From Paenochrobactrum glaciei (GTDB lineage Bacteria > Pseudomonadota > Alphaproteobacteria > Rhizobiales > Rhizobiaceae), in assembly GCF_039522165.1 (NCBI RefSeq), contig NZ_BAAADE010000003.1:248001-312000 (forward strand): a stretch of 64,000 bases of DNA. Reading direction: 5' to 3'. Of this stretch, positions 16,356 through 25,272 are shown one piece after another (position 1 is the stretch's first letter; every line of letters starts with the position of its first letter). Made by a program: the position numbers and the translations under genes. Under the pieces are notes generated by a model. The model had not been told where the DNA came from and did no database searches. It saw only the letters and a list, made by a program, of their open reading frames with translations.

Positions 16356-17430
16356 AAACGGCTTGTTGTGGAAAGTCGTTCTGGCCATGACCATCGTTAA
16401 TCTCGTTGCTTTAGCGACGATGTTTTTCGGCTGGATTGTGTTCATTACTTTCTACGAATGGCTTTTCCCGAAAACGCCTTATCCGGAAGACTGGACGCCG
16501 TTTGATCTTGTCGTCTTGGCAATGATTATACTGGTTGGCGAATTGACGGCGGCTATTGTCGGTTGGCGCTTGGTCAAGAAAATTGCTGCACCTCTAGCAG
16601 CTGTTGGTGCGGCTGCGCGATTGGTGGCGGAGGGTAATTTTGCTACGCGCGCCAAACTTGATGAAAAGATTTTTGGCGAAGCCGAGCAATTGCTGTCCGA
16701 CTTTAACGACATGACCGTACGGCTTGAAGCGGCAGAAGCTGAACTGCGCTATTCGAATATGGCGATTGCCCATGAATTGCGCACACCGCTTACCATTTTG
16801 CGAGGCCGTTTGCAGGGCTTGAATGATGGTGTCTACAAAGCTGATCCGGCACTTTATGCATCTCTCATCAGTCATGTCGATGGTTTGACAAAATTGGTCG
16901 AAGATCTTCGCATGTTAGGGCTTTTTTCTTCCAGTAAACTGGAATTGACGAGCACTAAGATTGATCTGGGCGCAGAGGCTGAAGCGGTGTTGCATTCTTT
17001 CGCGCCGGATTTAGCGGCTGCGGGTATCGATGTTGAAACCGATTTGCGGCCGATTATGGTTTGTGCTGATGAGGCACGGATCAGACAGGCTTTGCTGGCT
17101 ATCTTGGAAAATGCTTGCCGTTATGCCAGTGGCGCGCCTTTGAAAGTCGAAACTGTGGTTATTGATGATCATGCTGTTCTGCGTGTGTGTGATCGAGGCC
17201 GCGGTTTGACTGATGAAGGTTATGAGCGTGCATTCGAGCGGTTTTGGCGGGAGGATAATTCCCGTGCCCGCGCGCGTGGCGGTTCCGGTTTGGGGCTGTC
17301 GGTTGTGCGTGTCATTGCTGAAAGTCATGGCGGCGCGGCGACAATCGCCAAGCGCGATGGTGGCGGAACGGTTGTTTCGTTGATGCTGCCACTGCGTGCG
17401 CCAGACACAAAGCCTGTGCTGCCAGCTTAA
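16348..17430 (+). CDS. Sensor histidine kinase (BaeS-like)
   Basis: A 360-residue inner-membrane kinase starting at ATG 16348, overlapping the regulator stop by eight bases. Two membrane segments (about residues 8-36 and 53-75) enclose a very short periplasmic loop, so it may sense within or near the membrane. A HAMP region follows, then the phospho-acceptor His142 in AIAHELRTPLTIL, the N box NACRY, G1 CDRGRGL and G2 GGSGLGLSVV. It phosphorylates the regulator encoded just upstream. No downstream target is shown by the sequence, though an ABC exporter gene follows after about 60 bases. Confidence 0.9.
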   Translation: MTKNGLLWKVVLAMTIVNLVALATMFFGWIVFITFYEWLFPKTPYPEDWTPFDLVVLAMIILVGELTAAIVGWRLVKKIAAPLAAVGAAARLVAEGNFATRAKLDEKIFGEAEQLLSDFNDMTVRLEAAEAELRYSNMAIAHELRTPLTILRGRLQGLNDGVYKADPALYASLISHVDGLTKLVEDLRMLGLFSSSKLELTSTKIDLGAEAEAVLHSFAPDLAAAGIDVETDLRPIMVCADEARIRQALLAILENACRYASGAPLKVETVVIDDHAVLRVCDRGRGLTDEGYERAFERFWREDNSRARARGGSGLGLSVVRVIAESHGGAATIAKRDGGGTVVSLMLPLRAPDTKPVLPA

Positions 17431-17488
17431 GCCTGCATGGCTCCAATATTATTAAAAAAACTATCGTCCGTTCAGGACAGGAAAATTT

Positions 17489-19291
17489 ATGTCTGAATTT
17501 CAGGATCAAAATACAAACTCGCAACCCGACGCAAACTATCAGGAACTGGCCGCAACTCATGTCTCGGCCAAACGGATATTTGCGCTTTTCAAACCTTATA
17601 GGCGACAGATCATCAATGTCGTTGGCTTGCTGCTTTTCGGCTCTGCCGTGGGGATGGCCTCACCGTTTTTATTGCGCGCAATTATTGATGAAGCGCTGCC
17701 AAAGGGTGATCTTGAGTTATTGCTTTATCTGGCAGGCGGGCTTGTCGGCATTGCGGTGCTGTCGGCAGCGCTCAATACATTGCAAATTGTGATGTCCACT
17801 AAAATCGGACAGGCGATCATGCATGATCTGCGTGTGCGACTTTATTCGCATTTGCAATCCTTATCGCTGTCGTTTTTTGCGGCCACCCGTTCAGGTGAAA
17901 TTCAGTCACGCATTGCCAGCGATATTGGCGGTTTGCAAACATTGGTCACCAATACTGCCAATGAGTTGGCGCGTAATTTAAGCATGGTGGTGATGACCGC
18001 GATTGCGATGTTTTTTCTCGATTGGCGTTTGGCATTGTTTTCAATGGTGGCAGTCCCTTTGACGATCATTCTTAGTGATCGCGTCGGCAAAATGCGTGAG
18101 TCTATCACCCATGAACAGCAAGTGCGCCTTGGGGACATGTCGGCGGTTGTGCAGGAATCCTTGTCGATCTCTGGCGTTATTCTGGCACGTACTATGGGGC
18201 GCGGTGAGCATCTGACCCGTCGTTTTACGCGCACATCGGAAGATGTAGCAAAACTGGAAGTACGTTCGCACACGGCCGGTGAGTGGGAATGGCAGTTGAT
18301 TTATCTTATCCTGTCGATTTTGCCTGCGCTGACTTTGTTGCTGGGCGGATTTTTAATGAGCACGAGTGTTCCGGTTACGATCGGTACATTGGTCGCGATG
18401 ATTGCTTTGCAGGAGCAATTGCTTTGGCCGCTGGAAGGTTTACTCGCAATCAATCGTGAGGTGCGCACTACGCGGGCGCTGTTCACCCGTGTTTTTCAAT
18501 ATCTTGATAAGCCGGTTGAAATTAAGCAGGCCGCCAATGCGGTGGAGTTTGAGCGCGCTCAGATGCAAGGTGGCGTGCAGATCAGTCATGTCAGCTTTTC
18601 TTATCCGGATAGCGACAGACCAACCTTGTCGGATATTTCTATTGATATTCCGGCTGGTTCCAGTGTCGCGCTTGTTGGTTCAACCGGTTCCGGCAAAACA
18701 ACGCTTGGTTATCTGTTGGCACGGCTTTACGATGTGCAAAGTGGCTCTATCCGTTATGACGGAATTGATATTCGCGATTTAAGTTTTGACACATTGGCGG
18801 ATATGCTCGGTGTCGTAACGCAGGAGCCTTATCTGCTTTACGCATCGGTTGCCGAAAATTTGCGCTTCGCAAAACCGGATGCAACAGATGAAGAATTGAT
18901 CCGCGCTGCTAAAATTGCCCAAATTCATGATTATCTCGCAGCCTTGCCGGATGGCTATGACACGATTGTTGGCGACCGCGGTTATCGTTTTTCTGGCGGT
19001 GAAAAGCAGCGTTTAGCCTTGGCGCGTACGATTTTACGTAATCCGCCGGTTTTATTGCTGGATGAAGCAACCAGTGCGCTGGATACGAGAACCGAACGCG
19101 CCATGGAAATGGCGCTGGCTAATTTGTCGAAAGACCGCACGACAATCACTATCGCGCATCGTCTTTCAACAATTCGCAATGCTGATCAGATTATCGTTTT
19201 GCAGCAAGGACGCATTGTAGAGCGTGGCACGCATGAAGAGCTGGAAGCTTTGGGCGGTGTCTATGCTGCATTGATTAAATCCGGCTCTTGA
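17489..19291 (+). CDS. ABC exporter, fused permease-ATPase (MsbA/BmrA-like)
   Basis: A 600-residue half-transporter. The N-terminal six-helix domain (about residues 35-330) has the ABC-exporter segment HLQSLSLSFFAATRSGEIQSRI. The ATPase has Walker A GSTGSGKTT (about 407), signature FSGGEKQRLALARTIL, Walker B VLLLDEATSALD and the H-loop IAHRLSTI. It works as a homodimer to export lipids or drugs. It follows a two-component system closely (58 bases, with AGGA upstream of ATG 17489), so it may be part of that regulon. Confidence 0.9.
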   Translation: MSEFQDQNTNSQPDANYQELAATHVSAKRIFALFKPYRRQIINVVGLLLFGSAVGMASPFLLRAIIDEALPKGDLELLLYLAGGLVGIAVLSAALNTLQIVMSTKIGQAIMHDLRVRLYSHLQSLSLSFFAATRSGEIQSRIASDIGGLQTLVTNTANELARNLSMVVMTAIAMFFLDWRLALFSMVAVPLTIILSDRVGKMRESITHEQQVRLGDMSAVVQESLSISGVILARTMGRGEHLTRRFTRTSEDVAKLEVRSHTAGEWEWQLIYLILSILPALTLLLGGFLMSTSVPVTIGTLVAMIALQEQLLWPLEGLLAINREVRTTRALFTRVFQYLDKPVEIKQAANAVEFERAQMQGGVQISHVSFSYPDSDRPTLSDISIDIPAGSSVALVGSTGSGKTTLGYLLARLYDVQSGSIRYDGIDIRDLSFDTLADMLGVVTQEPYLLYASVAENLRFAKPDATDEELIRAAKIAQIHDYLAALPDGYDTIVGDRGYRFSGGEKQRLALARTILRNPPVLLLDEATSALDTRTERAMEMALANLSKDRTTITIAHRLSTIRNADQIIVLQQGRIVERGTHEELEALGGVYAALIKSGS

Positions 19292-19330
19292 TCGGGAATT
19301 GATGACAAGTGATTTTTAAGGGTGAAAATA

Positions 19331-19978
19331 ATGTTGCCAAAATATGAGAAGAACTGGCCGGATGCAGAAATGATTGCGACATTTGAAGAAGGTGACAGTC
19401 AGGAAAATCCTTGGGTCAACGGCAAGCCAAAGCCGGAGCAGATTGATGTCGAGGCCTATGATCCGCAATGGCATATTCTGTTTGAAAATTTGAAAGAAGA
19501 TATTGAGCAGGCATTGCCGGAACATGCCTTGGCCATTGAGCATGTCGGCTCAACAGCCGTGCCGCAATTACCGGCAAAGCCAGTGATTGATATTGATCTG
19601 ATCGTGGAAGATCCTGAAAATGAAGCGCTGTATGTACCGGCTTTGGAAAAGCTTGGCTATCAGCTAACAGTGCGTGAGCGCTCTTGGTATCAGCATCGTA
19701 TGCTGCGCTTAAATGAGCCGCGGGTCAATTTGCATGTTTTTGCGCCTAATTGCCCTGAGCATATTCGCCATATTTTGTTTCGTGACTGGCTTATCACCCA
19801 TGCCGCAGACCGCGAACTTTACGGGGATGCAAAAATGTCGGCGAAAGATGGCGTTGATAATGTGCAGACCTATAATATGAAAAAACAGGCTGTGGTCAGA
19901 GAAATCTATGCCAGATTATTTGAAGCCTATCGGCTTTATCAGGCTAACCGCGCCTATGAGGTAACCCGCTCAGTCTGA
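19331..19978 (+). CDS. GrpB/UPF0157-family nucleotidyltransferase-like protein
   Basis: About 215 residues from ATG 19331, which has AAGGGTG upstream; GTG 19322 is an alternative. The family pattern is clear: VEAYDPQWHILFENLKEDI, IEHVGSTAVPQLPAKPVIDIDLIVED (positions about 68-93) with the GSTAV and DID residues of the nucleotidyltransferase fold, then HRMLRLNEPRVNLHVF and RHILFRDWL. GrpB proteins are widespread and of unknown substrate. The extra ~35 residues at the N-terminus are not part of the core domain. A hairpin overlaps its stop codon. Confidence 0.87.
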   Translation: MLPKYEKNWPDAEMIATFEEGDSQENPWVNGKPKPEQIDVEAYDPQWHILFENLKEDIEQALPEHALAIEHVGSTAVPQLPAKPVIDIDLIVEDPENEALYVPALEKLGYQLTVRERSWYQHRMLRLNEPRVNLHVFAPNCPEHIRHILFRDWLITHAADRELYGDAKMSAKDGVDNVQTYNMKKQAVVREIYARLFEAYRLYQANRAYEVTRSV

Positions 19979-19983
19979 GCGGG
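19965..19983. terminator. Hairpin terminator overlapping the grpB-like stop
   Basis: CCCGCTCA (19965-19972) pairs with TGAGCGGG (19976-19983) over GTC. The TGA stop at 19976-19978 is inside the right arm. The following sequence has only a weak T-run. It separates the convergent prpB gene. Confidence 0.6.
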
Positions 19984-20001
19984 CTTCTTAAATGTAGAAA
20001 A

Positions 20002-20913
20002 TCAAACTGGTTCCGGTACAACTGTGCTGACAATGGATGCATCAAGCGCTTCATAATTGGCAAGCCCGATTGTGTCATAAAGTTCGGCACGGGTTTGCAT
20101 GTCGCCAAGGCAACTTTGCGTTGAGCCGTTTTGTTTGATGGCCGCATAAAGGCGCTCTTGCGCTTTATTGGCAACGCGCAGCGATGAAACCGGCCAGATC
20201 ACCATCCGGTAGCCCATTTCTTCAAACTCGGAGGCTGTGAAGAAAGGTGTTCTGCCAAACTCAGTCATATTGGCAAGCAATGGCACACCAGGCATACGCG
20301 CTGCAAATTCGCGGAACATGTCGGCGGTGGTCAGCGCTTCTGGGAAGATCGCATCAGCACCGGCTTCCATATAAAGTTTGGCTCGCGCTACGGCACCATC
20401 CATGCCTTCACTGGCGGCAGCGTCGGTGCGGGCAATCAGATAAAGATGGCGGCGTGCTTTGTTGGCCGCTGCCACTTTGGCTGCCATATCATGCGCATTG
20501 GCCAATTTTTTATCGTTCAAATGGCCGCATTTTTTCGGCAATAATTGATCTTCAAGATGCACGGCACCGGCACCTGCATCTTCAAATGTACGCACCATAT
20601 GCATGACATTGAGGGCTTCGCCATAGCCAGTGTCGCCATCGACCAGCAAAGGCAGGCCGCTGGCGCGGGCAATCTGACGGATGAAGAAAGAAACTTCATC
20701 CACCGTTATCATGCCAAGATCCGGTATACCCATCGATGCGGTCATGGCCGCACCGGAGAGATAAAGACCCTTAAAGCCGGCATTTTTTGCCTGCAATGCC
20801 GCCATACCGTTATGTGCGCCGGGCAATTGGGCAATGGAGCCTTGCTCAACCAGTTTGCTAAAGCGCTGACCAGCAGGTTCTGTGTTTAATTCGGATGCAA
20901 TCAGATATGTCAT
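20002..20913 (-). CDS. prpB: 2-methylisocitrate lyase
   Basis: A 303-residue member of the isocitrate lyase/PEP mutase superfamily. The active-site loop KKCGH is at residues 127-131, with DGDTGYGEALNV (metal/substrate site) at about 92-103 and RTDA near 163. It splits 2-methylisocitrate to pyruvate and succinate, the last step of the methylcitrate cycle for propionate. It is the third gene of prpD-prpC-prpB; only nine bases separate it from prpC. The ribosome-binding site AAGGA precedes the ATG. Confidence 0.95.
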   Translation of the reverse strand: MTYLIASELNTEPAGQRFSKLVEQGSIAQLPGAHNGMAALQAKNAGFKGLYLSGAAMTASMGIPDLGMITVDEVSFFIRQIARASGLPLLVDGDTGYGEALNVMHMVRTFEDAGAGAVHLEDQLLPKKCGHLNDKKLANAHDMAAKVAAANKARRHLYLIARTDAAASEGMDGAVARAKLYMEAGADAIFPEALTTADMFREFAARMPGVPLLANMTEFGRTPFFTASEFEEMGYRMVIWPVSSLRVANKAQERLYAAIKQNGSTQSCLGDMQTRAELYDTIGLANYEALDASIVSTVVPEPV

Positions 20914-20922
20914 TATAAATCC

Positions 20923-22089
20923 TTAAGCAGCGCGCGCGTTGATTGACTGGTGGCTACGTTCACTAAGGGGCAGAAAAGTTTTGTTTTCAGGGCCGGTATA
21001 ATTGGCGGACGGACGGATAATTTTATTATCCATGCGTTGCTCAATCACATGCGCTGCCCAGCCTGATGTACGGGCAATGACAAAAAGCGGTGTGAACATA
21101 GCTGTTGGCACGCCCAGTAAATGGTAGGAAACCGCACTGAACCAATCGAGATTGGCGAACATGTTTTTGGTTTCCGCCATTGTCTTTTCAATCTGCTCGG
21201 CAATGTCATACATGCGGGTTGAGCCAGCTTCGAGCGAAAGCTCATGGGCCACTTGCTTGATGACATTATTGCGTGGATCGGCAATCGTATAAACCGGATG
21301 GCCAAATCCGATCACCACTTCCTTGGCTTCGACACGGCGGCGAATATCCGCCTCGGCTTCATCGGGGCTTGAGTAACGCTTTTGAATTTCAAAAGCGACT
21401 TCATTGGCACCACCATGTTTTGGTCCGCGCAATGCACCAATCGCTCCGCAAACCGCGGAATACATGTCCGAACCAGTACCGGCGATGGAGCGCGCGGTGA
21501 AGGTGGACGCATTAAACTCATGCTCGGCATAAAGAATAAGCGATGTGTGCATGGCTTTAACATGCTCGGCACTTGGAGCTGTGCCATGCAGAAGATGCAG
21601 GAAGTGTCCACCGATGGAGTCATCATCGGTTTCCACCTCAATGCGGCGGCCATTATAGGCAAAATGATGCCAATAAAGCAGCATGGAACCAAGGGAGGCC
21701 ATTAAGCGATCGGCAATGTCACGCGCACCCGGATGATTGTGGTCACCGGCTTCCGGCAACACACAGCCAAGTGCTGAAATGCCGGAGCGCATCACATCCA
21801 TCGGATGGGTGGCGGCTGGCAGCAGTTCCAGTGTGCGTTTCACCACTTCCGGCAAACCGCGCAAAGCTTTGAGCTTTGCTTTATAGGCGACAAGTTCCGT
21901 GATGGTTGGCAATTCACCATGCACCAGCAGGTAGGCGATTTCTTCAAACTCGCAGGCGCGTGCCATGTCGAGAATGTCATAGCCACGATAGTGCAGGTCA
22001 TTGCCGGTGCGACCGACTGTGCATAAAGCAGTGTTGCCGGCGACAACGCCTGAGAGAGCAACAGACTTTTTCGGCTTAGGTGTTGTCAT
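20923..22089 (-). CDS. prpC: 2-methylcitrate synthase
   Basis: A 388-residue citrate-synthase-fold enzyme; its short length and prp context point to methylcitrate synthase rather than GltA. Signatures include LHYRGYDILDMA, AEHEFNASTFTARSIAGTGSD and GFGHPVYTIADPR, with catalytic His and Asp residues in these blocks. It condenses propionyl-CoA with oxaloacetate in the cytoplasm. GGAGG precedes the ATG, and it lies between prpD and prpB on one transcript. Confidence 0.94.
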   Translation of the reverse strand: MTTPKPKKSVALSGVVAGNTALCTVGRTGNDLHYRGYDILDMARACEFEEIAYLLVHGELPTITELVAYKAKLKALRGLPEVVKRTLELLPAATHPMDVMRSGISALGCVLPEAGDHNHPGARDIADRLMASLGSMLLYWHHFAYNGRRIEVETDDDSIGGHFLHLLHGTAPSAEHVKAMHTSLILYAEHEFNASTFTARSIAGTGSDMYSAVCGAIGALRGPKHGGANEVAFEIQKRYSSPDEAEADIRRRVEAKEVVIGFGHPVYTIADPRNNVIKQVAHELSLEAGSTRMYDIAEQIEKTMAETKNMFANLDWFSAVSYHLLGVPTAMFTPLFVIARTSGWAAHVIEQRMDNKIIRPSANYTGPENKTFLPLSERSHQSINARAA

Positions 22090-22115
22090 GCTTATTTCCT
22101 CCCTTGATCGGATAA

Positions 22116-23630
22116 TCAGGCGTTGCAGTCAAAAATGCCTTTTGGCGATGTCTGGCCTAAGCGATCAGGCGAAACGCTGAAGTTCAGGCCGCCGAGTTCA
22201 TCGGCTTTAAGGCTGGTCAGGCGTTCAACAGTGGCGATGAAGCGATCCTGTTCGGCTTTTTCGACAATGCCTTCAGCCAATGTCCGGAACTTATTGACAT
22301 AGTCAGCACGTTTGAACGGGCGGGCACCAAGCGGATGTGCATCAGCAATTGCCAGCTCATCTTCAATGACAGTGCCGTCTTTCAAGGTAATGACGACACG
22401 GCCGCCAAAGGCTTTTTCATTCGGATCCTGGCTGTGATAACGCTTTGTCCATTCCTGATCTTCCAGCGTTGAAATCTTGTGCCAGAGGCTGACTGTTTCA
22501 GGGCGTTTTGCACGCTCCGGCGCATAAGAACGCTCATGATGCCAACCGCCATCTTCCAGTGCCACGGCAAAAATATACATGATCGAATGGTCAAGCGTTT
22601 CACGGCTGGCATTCGGATCCATCTTCTGCGGATCGTTGGCCCCGGTGCCGATCACATAATGGGTGTGGTGGCTGGTGTGGATAACAATGCTGGAAATATC
22701 GGCAAAATTGCTGATTTTGCTGCGCATACGACGTGCCAGATCAATCAAAGCCTGACTTTGATATTCGGCTGAATGTTCTTTGGTATAGGTGTCCATAATA
22801 GCGCGTTTGGCTTCACCTTTACCCGGCAATGGCACGATATATTTGGCGCTCGGGCCGCTCAGTAACCATGCAATAAAGCCGTCTTCGCCTTCCCATGCCG
22901 GTGATGGTGCGCCTTCGCCGCGCATGACGCGGTCAACGGCTTCAATTGCCATTTTACCGGCAAATGCAGGTGCATAGGCTTTCCAGCTGGAGATTTCGCC
23001 TTTGCGGGATTGGCGTGTGGTGGTGGTGACATGCAGAGCCTGTTGAACCGCTTGATAAATGGTTTCAGCCGAAAGACCGAGTGCAGTGCCGATACCAGCA
23101 GCAGCCGAAGGACCCAAATGGGCGATATGGTCAATTTTATGCTCATGCAGGCAGATACCCTTGACGAGATTGACCTGCACTTCATAGCCGGTGGCAATGC
23201 CACGGGCGAGGGCATCACCGTTCAGGCCGCAATGTTGGGCAACAGCGAGAATGGACGGGATATTGTCGGCCGGATGGGAGTAATCTGCAGCCAGAAATGT
23301 GTCGTGGAAATCAAGCTCACGCACGGCAACGCCATTGGCCCATGCTGCCCATTCCGGTGACACGCGGGTGTCGGATGGTAGGCCGAAAACGGTTGCACCT
23401 TTTTGATATGGGTGCGCGGTTGCCTGTGCGCGGGCGCTGATGACAGGACGGCGGGCAAGGGAGGCAGCAGCAACCGACGCATTGTCGATAATACGATTGC
23501 CGATCATATCGACAACATCGTCATCAAGCGGAACATTATCAGCGGCAATACTAGCGATTTTCCATGCCAGCTGATCTTCGCGGGCTAAAGGTTCAGCTGA
23601 TTTATAAGTGCGGACTGTATGTGAATTCAC
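22116..23630 (-). CDS. prpD: 2-methylcitrate dehydratase
   Basis: About 504 residues from GTG 23630, supported by GGAG eight bases upstream and by the family N-terminus; a longer in-frame extension to 23909 would run through the promoter region and is unlikely. Typical MmgE/PrpD sequence includes REDQLAWKIASIAADNVP, PYQKGATVFGLP, ELDFHDTFLAADYSHPADNIPSI and the C-terminal GARPFKRADYVNKF. It dehydrates 2-methylcitrate. First gene of the prpDCB operon, divergent from the regulator at 23821. Confidence 0.93.
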   Translation of the reverse strand: MNSHTVRTYKSAEPLAREDQLAWKIASIAADNVPLDDDVVDMIGNRIIDNASVAAASLARRPVISARAQATAHPYQKGATVFGLPSDTRVSPEWAAWANGVAVRELDFHDTFLAADYSHPADNIPSILAVAQHCGLNGDALARGIATGYEVQVNLVKGICLHEHKIDHIAHLGPSAAAGIGTALGLSAETIYQAVQQALHVTTTTRQSRKGEISSWKAYAPAFAGKMAIEAVDRVMRGEGAPSPAWEGEDGFIAWLLSGPSAKYIVPLPGKGEAKRAIMDTYTKEHSAEYQSQALIDLARRMRSKISNFADISSIVIHTSHHTHYVIGTGANDPQKMDPNASRETLDHSIMYIFAVALEDGGWHHERSYAPERAKRPETVSLWHKISTLEDQEWTKRYHSQDPNEKAFGGRVVITLKDGTVIEDELAIADAHPLGARPFKRADYVNKFRTLAEGIVEKAEQDRFIATVERLTSLKADELGGLNFSVSPDRLGQTSPKGIFDCNA

Positions 23631-23762
23631 GAATGCGTCTCCATAAGTAAACAACCAAAAATCTCGTTTCGGTCTGTGTGCCCCTTGTAATGGTTCGCAA
23701 TATCCACTTATAAAGAACGAGGTAAATGACTGAAATTGTGGAGTTTTGTGAAGAAATTTATG

Positions 23763-23793
23763 TAAACTTGCAAAGTTTGCGAAGTTTTTGCAC
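23763..23793. promoter_or_regulatory. Candidate operator between prpD and its regulator
   Basis: Tandem 9-base repeats TTGCAAAGT (23769-23777) and TTGCGAAGT (23778-23786), followed by a partial third copy TTTTGCAC. AACTTGCAAAGTTTGC also resembles motifs reported, as I recall, for RamB-type regulators of acetate/propionate genes. It lies in the divergent prpD/regulator interval. Confidence 0.5.
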
Positions 23794-23820
23794 GATGCAG
23801 GCCACAGGGGAGGAGGTCGC

Positions 23821-25245
23821 TTGAAGAAGCCATTTGTGGGCGCAAGATTGCGAAGATTGCGTGAGGAGAAAAAACTGACGCAGCAGGCTTTGGCTGATGT
23901 GCTGGGCATTTCGCTGAGCTATCTCAACCAGATCGAAAACAATCAAAGGCCGATCACCGTGCCGGTCTTGCTGCGGATGAATTCGGCCTTCGGCGTGGAT
24001 GTACAGTTTTTCTCCGAGGAGGACGAAACACGGTTGGTGGGTGAGTTACGGCAGGTATTGTCCAACCCGCTGATCGGCGACAAAATTTCCAATAGCGATA
24101 TCAAAGATATCGTCAGCAATATGCCAGCGGTCGGGCGTGCAGTGATCCAGCTTTATAAGCAAATGCGGCAGGCGGTGGAGCAATCCGAAGGGCTGGCAAT
24201 TCGTTTAGGCGATCCGCGTCAGGTGGCAGAAAATTCTTATCGCTCCATGCCTTATGAGGCGGTGCGCGATTATTTTTATTCAAAAAGTAATCATATCGCC
24301 GAGCTGGATGTGCTGGCCGAAGAATTGGCTGCAACTTTGCATGTATATAATAGCCGGCTTGATGATGCCTTGGCGATGCGTTTGCAGAAACTGCATGGCG
24401 TCAGGGTTGAATATGCCGATGCGGTTGCGCAAAAAAATGTCGTGCGCCGTTTTGATCCGGCGCTCAAAGTTTTAACGCTGTCAAAGGCTTTGAACATAGG
24501 TCAGGCAGCTTTCCAAATGGCAACGCAGCTTTGCTTTTTGGAGCAAGAAAATCTGCTGCAAAAGCTTTGTGGTCAGGCTGAGTTTTCAGACGCTGAAACC
24601 ATCGCGCTCTTGCGTATCGGCTTGGCAAATTACTTTGCCGGAGCGGTACTGCTGCCTTACGGACATTTTTTGAAAGCAGCAGAAGAGATGCGCTATGACA
24701 TTGATTTGCTGGGGCAAAGATTTGGTGTTGGCTTTGAAACTATTTGCCATCGTCTCAGCACTTTGCAGAGGCCGGGGGCATCGGGTGTGCCTTTTTTCTT
24801 TGTGCGTGTTGACAGGGCGGGTAATATTTCAAAGCGTCAGTCGGCCACTGATTTTCATTTCTCCCGCGTTGGCGGCACTTGCCCGCTATGGACGGTTTAT
24901 GAGGCATTTATGTCGCCGGATCGCATCTGCACACAAATTGCTGAAATGCCTGATGGGCGTGCATATTTGTGGGTTGCCCGCACCGTTACCCATCACCATG
25001 CAGGTTATGGAGCACCGGAAAAAACCTTTGCAATCGGCCTTGGTTGCGATTTGGCGCATGCGTCGAAACTGGTTTATTCCAAAGGTCTGGCGATCAATGA
25101 TCCAGAAGCGCGCACCATGATTGGGGCGGGGTGTAAATTATGCGAGCGGGCAAATTGTGCGCAACGTGCTTTTCCGCCATTGGCGCAGACAAGTCGCATT
25201 AATGAAAATGTCACCGCTTTTTCCCGTTATGAGGGAATGCGTTAG
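23821..25245 (+). CDS. XRE-family short-chain fatty acyl regulator (ScfR/RamB type)
   Basis: A 474-residue protein from TTG 23821, chosen because GGAGGAGG is six bases upstream. N-terminal helix-turn-helix at about residues 6-62 (LRRLREEKKLTQQALADVLGISLSYLNQIEN), a central IrrE/peptidase-like region (around 190-270) and a C-terminal DUF2083-type domain with conserved cysteines (GAGCKLCERANCAQRAFPP) near residue 440. This architecture is that of regulators of acetate, propionate and glyoxylate genes. Divergent from prpDCB, it very likely controls that operon in response to an acyl-CoA or methylcitrate. Confidence 0.9.
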   Translation: MKKPFVGARLRRLREEKKLTQQALADVLGISLSYLNQIENNQRPITVPVLLRMNSAFGVDVQFFSEEDETRLVGELRQVLSNPLIGDKISNSDIKDIVSNMPAVGRAVIQLYKQMRQAVEQSEGLAIRLGDPRQVAENSYRSMPYEAVRDYFYSKSNHIAELDVLAEELAATLHVYNSRLDDALAMRLQKLHGVRVEYADAVAQKNVVRRFDPALKVLTLSKALNIGQAAFQMATQLCFLEQENLLQKLCGQAEFSDAETIALLRIGLANYFAGAVLLPYGHFLKAAEEMRYDIDLLGQRFGVGFETICHRLSTLQRPGASGVPFFFVRVDRAGNISKRQSATDFHFSRVGGTCPLWTVYEAFMSPDRICTQIAEMPDGRAYLWVARTVTHHHAGYGAPEKTFAIGLGCDLAHASKLVYSKGLAINDPEARTMIGAGCKLCERANCAQRAFPPLAQTSRINENVTAFSRYEGMR

Positions 25246-25272
25246 CCAGCAAAGATTATTGATAGAAGGCGC

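Noticed and set aside
23631..23909. N-terminal extension of prpD to 23909
   Set aside because: It would cover the divergent promoter and the repeat operator and has no PrpD similarity; GTG 23630 has a proper ribosome-binding site.
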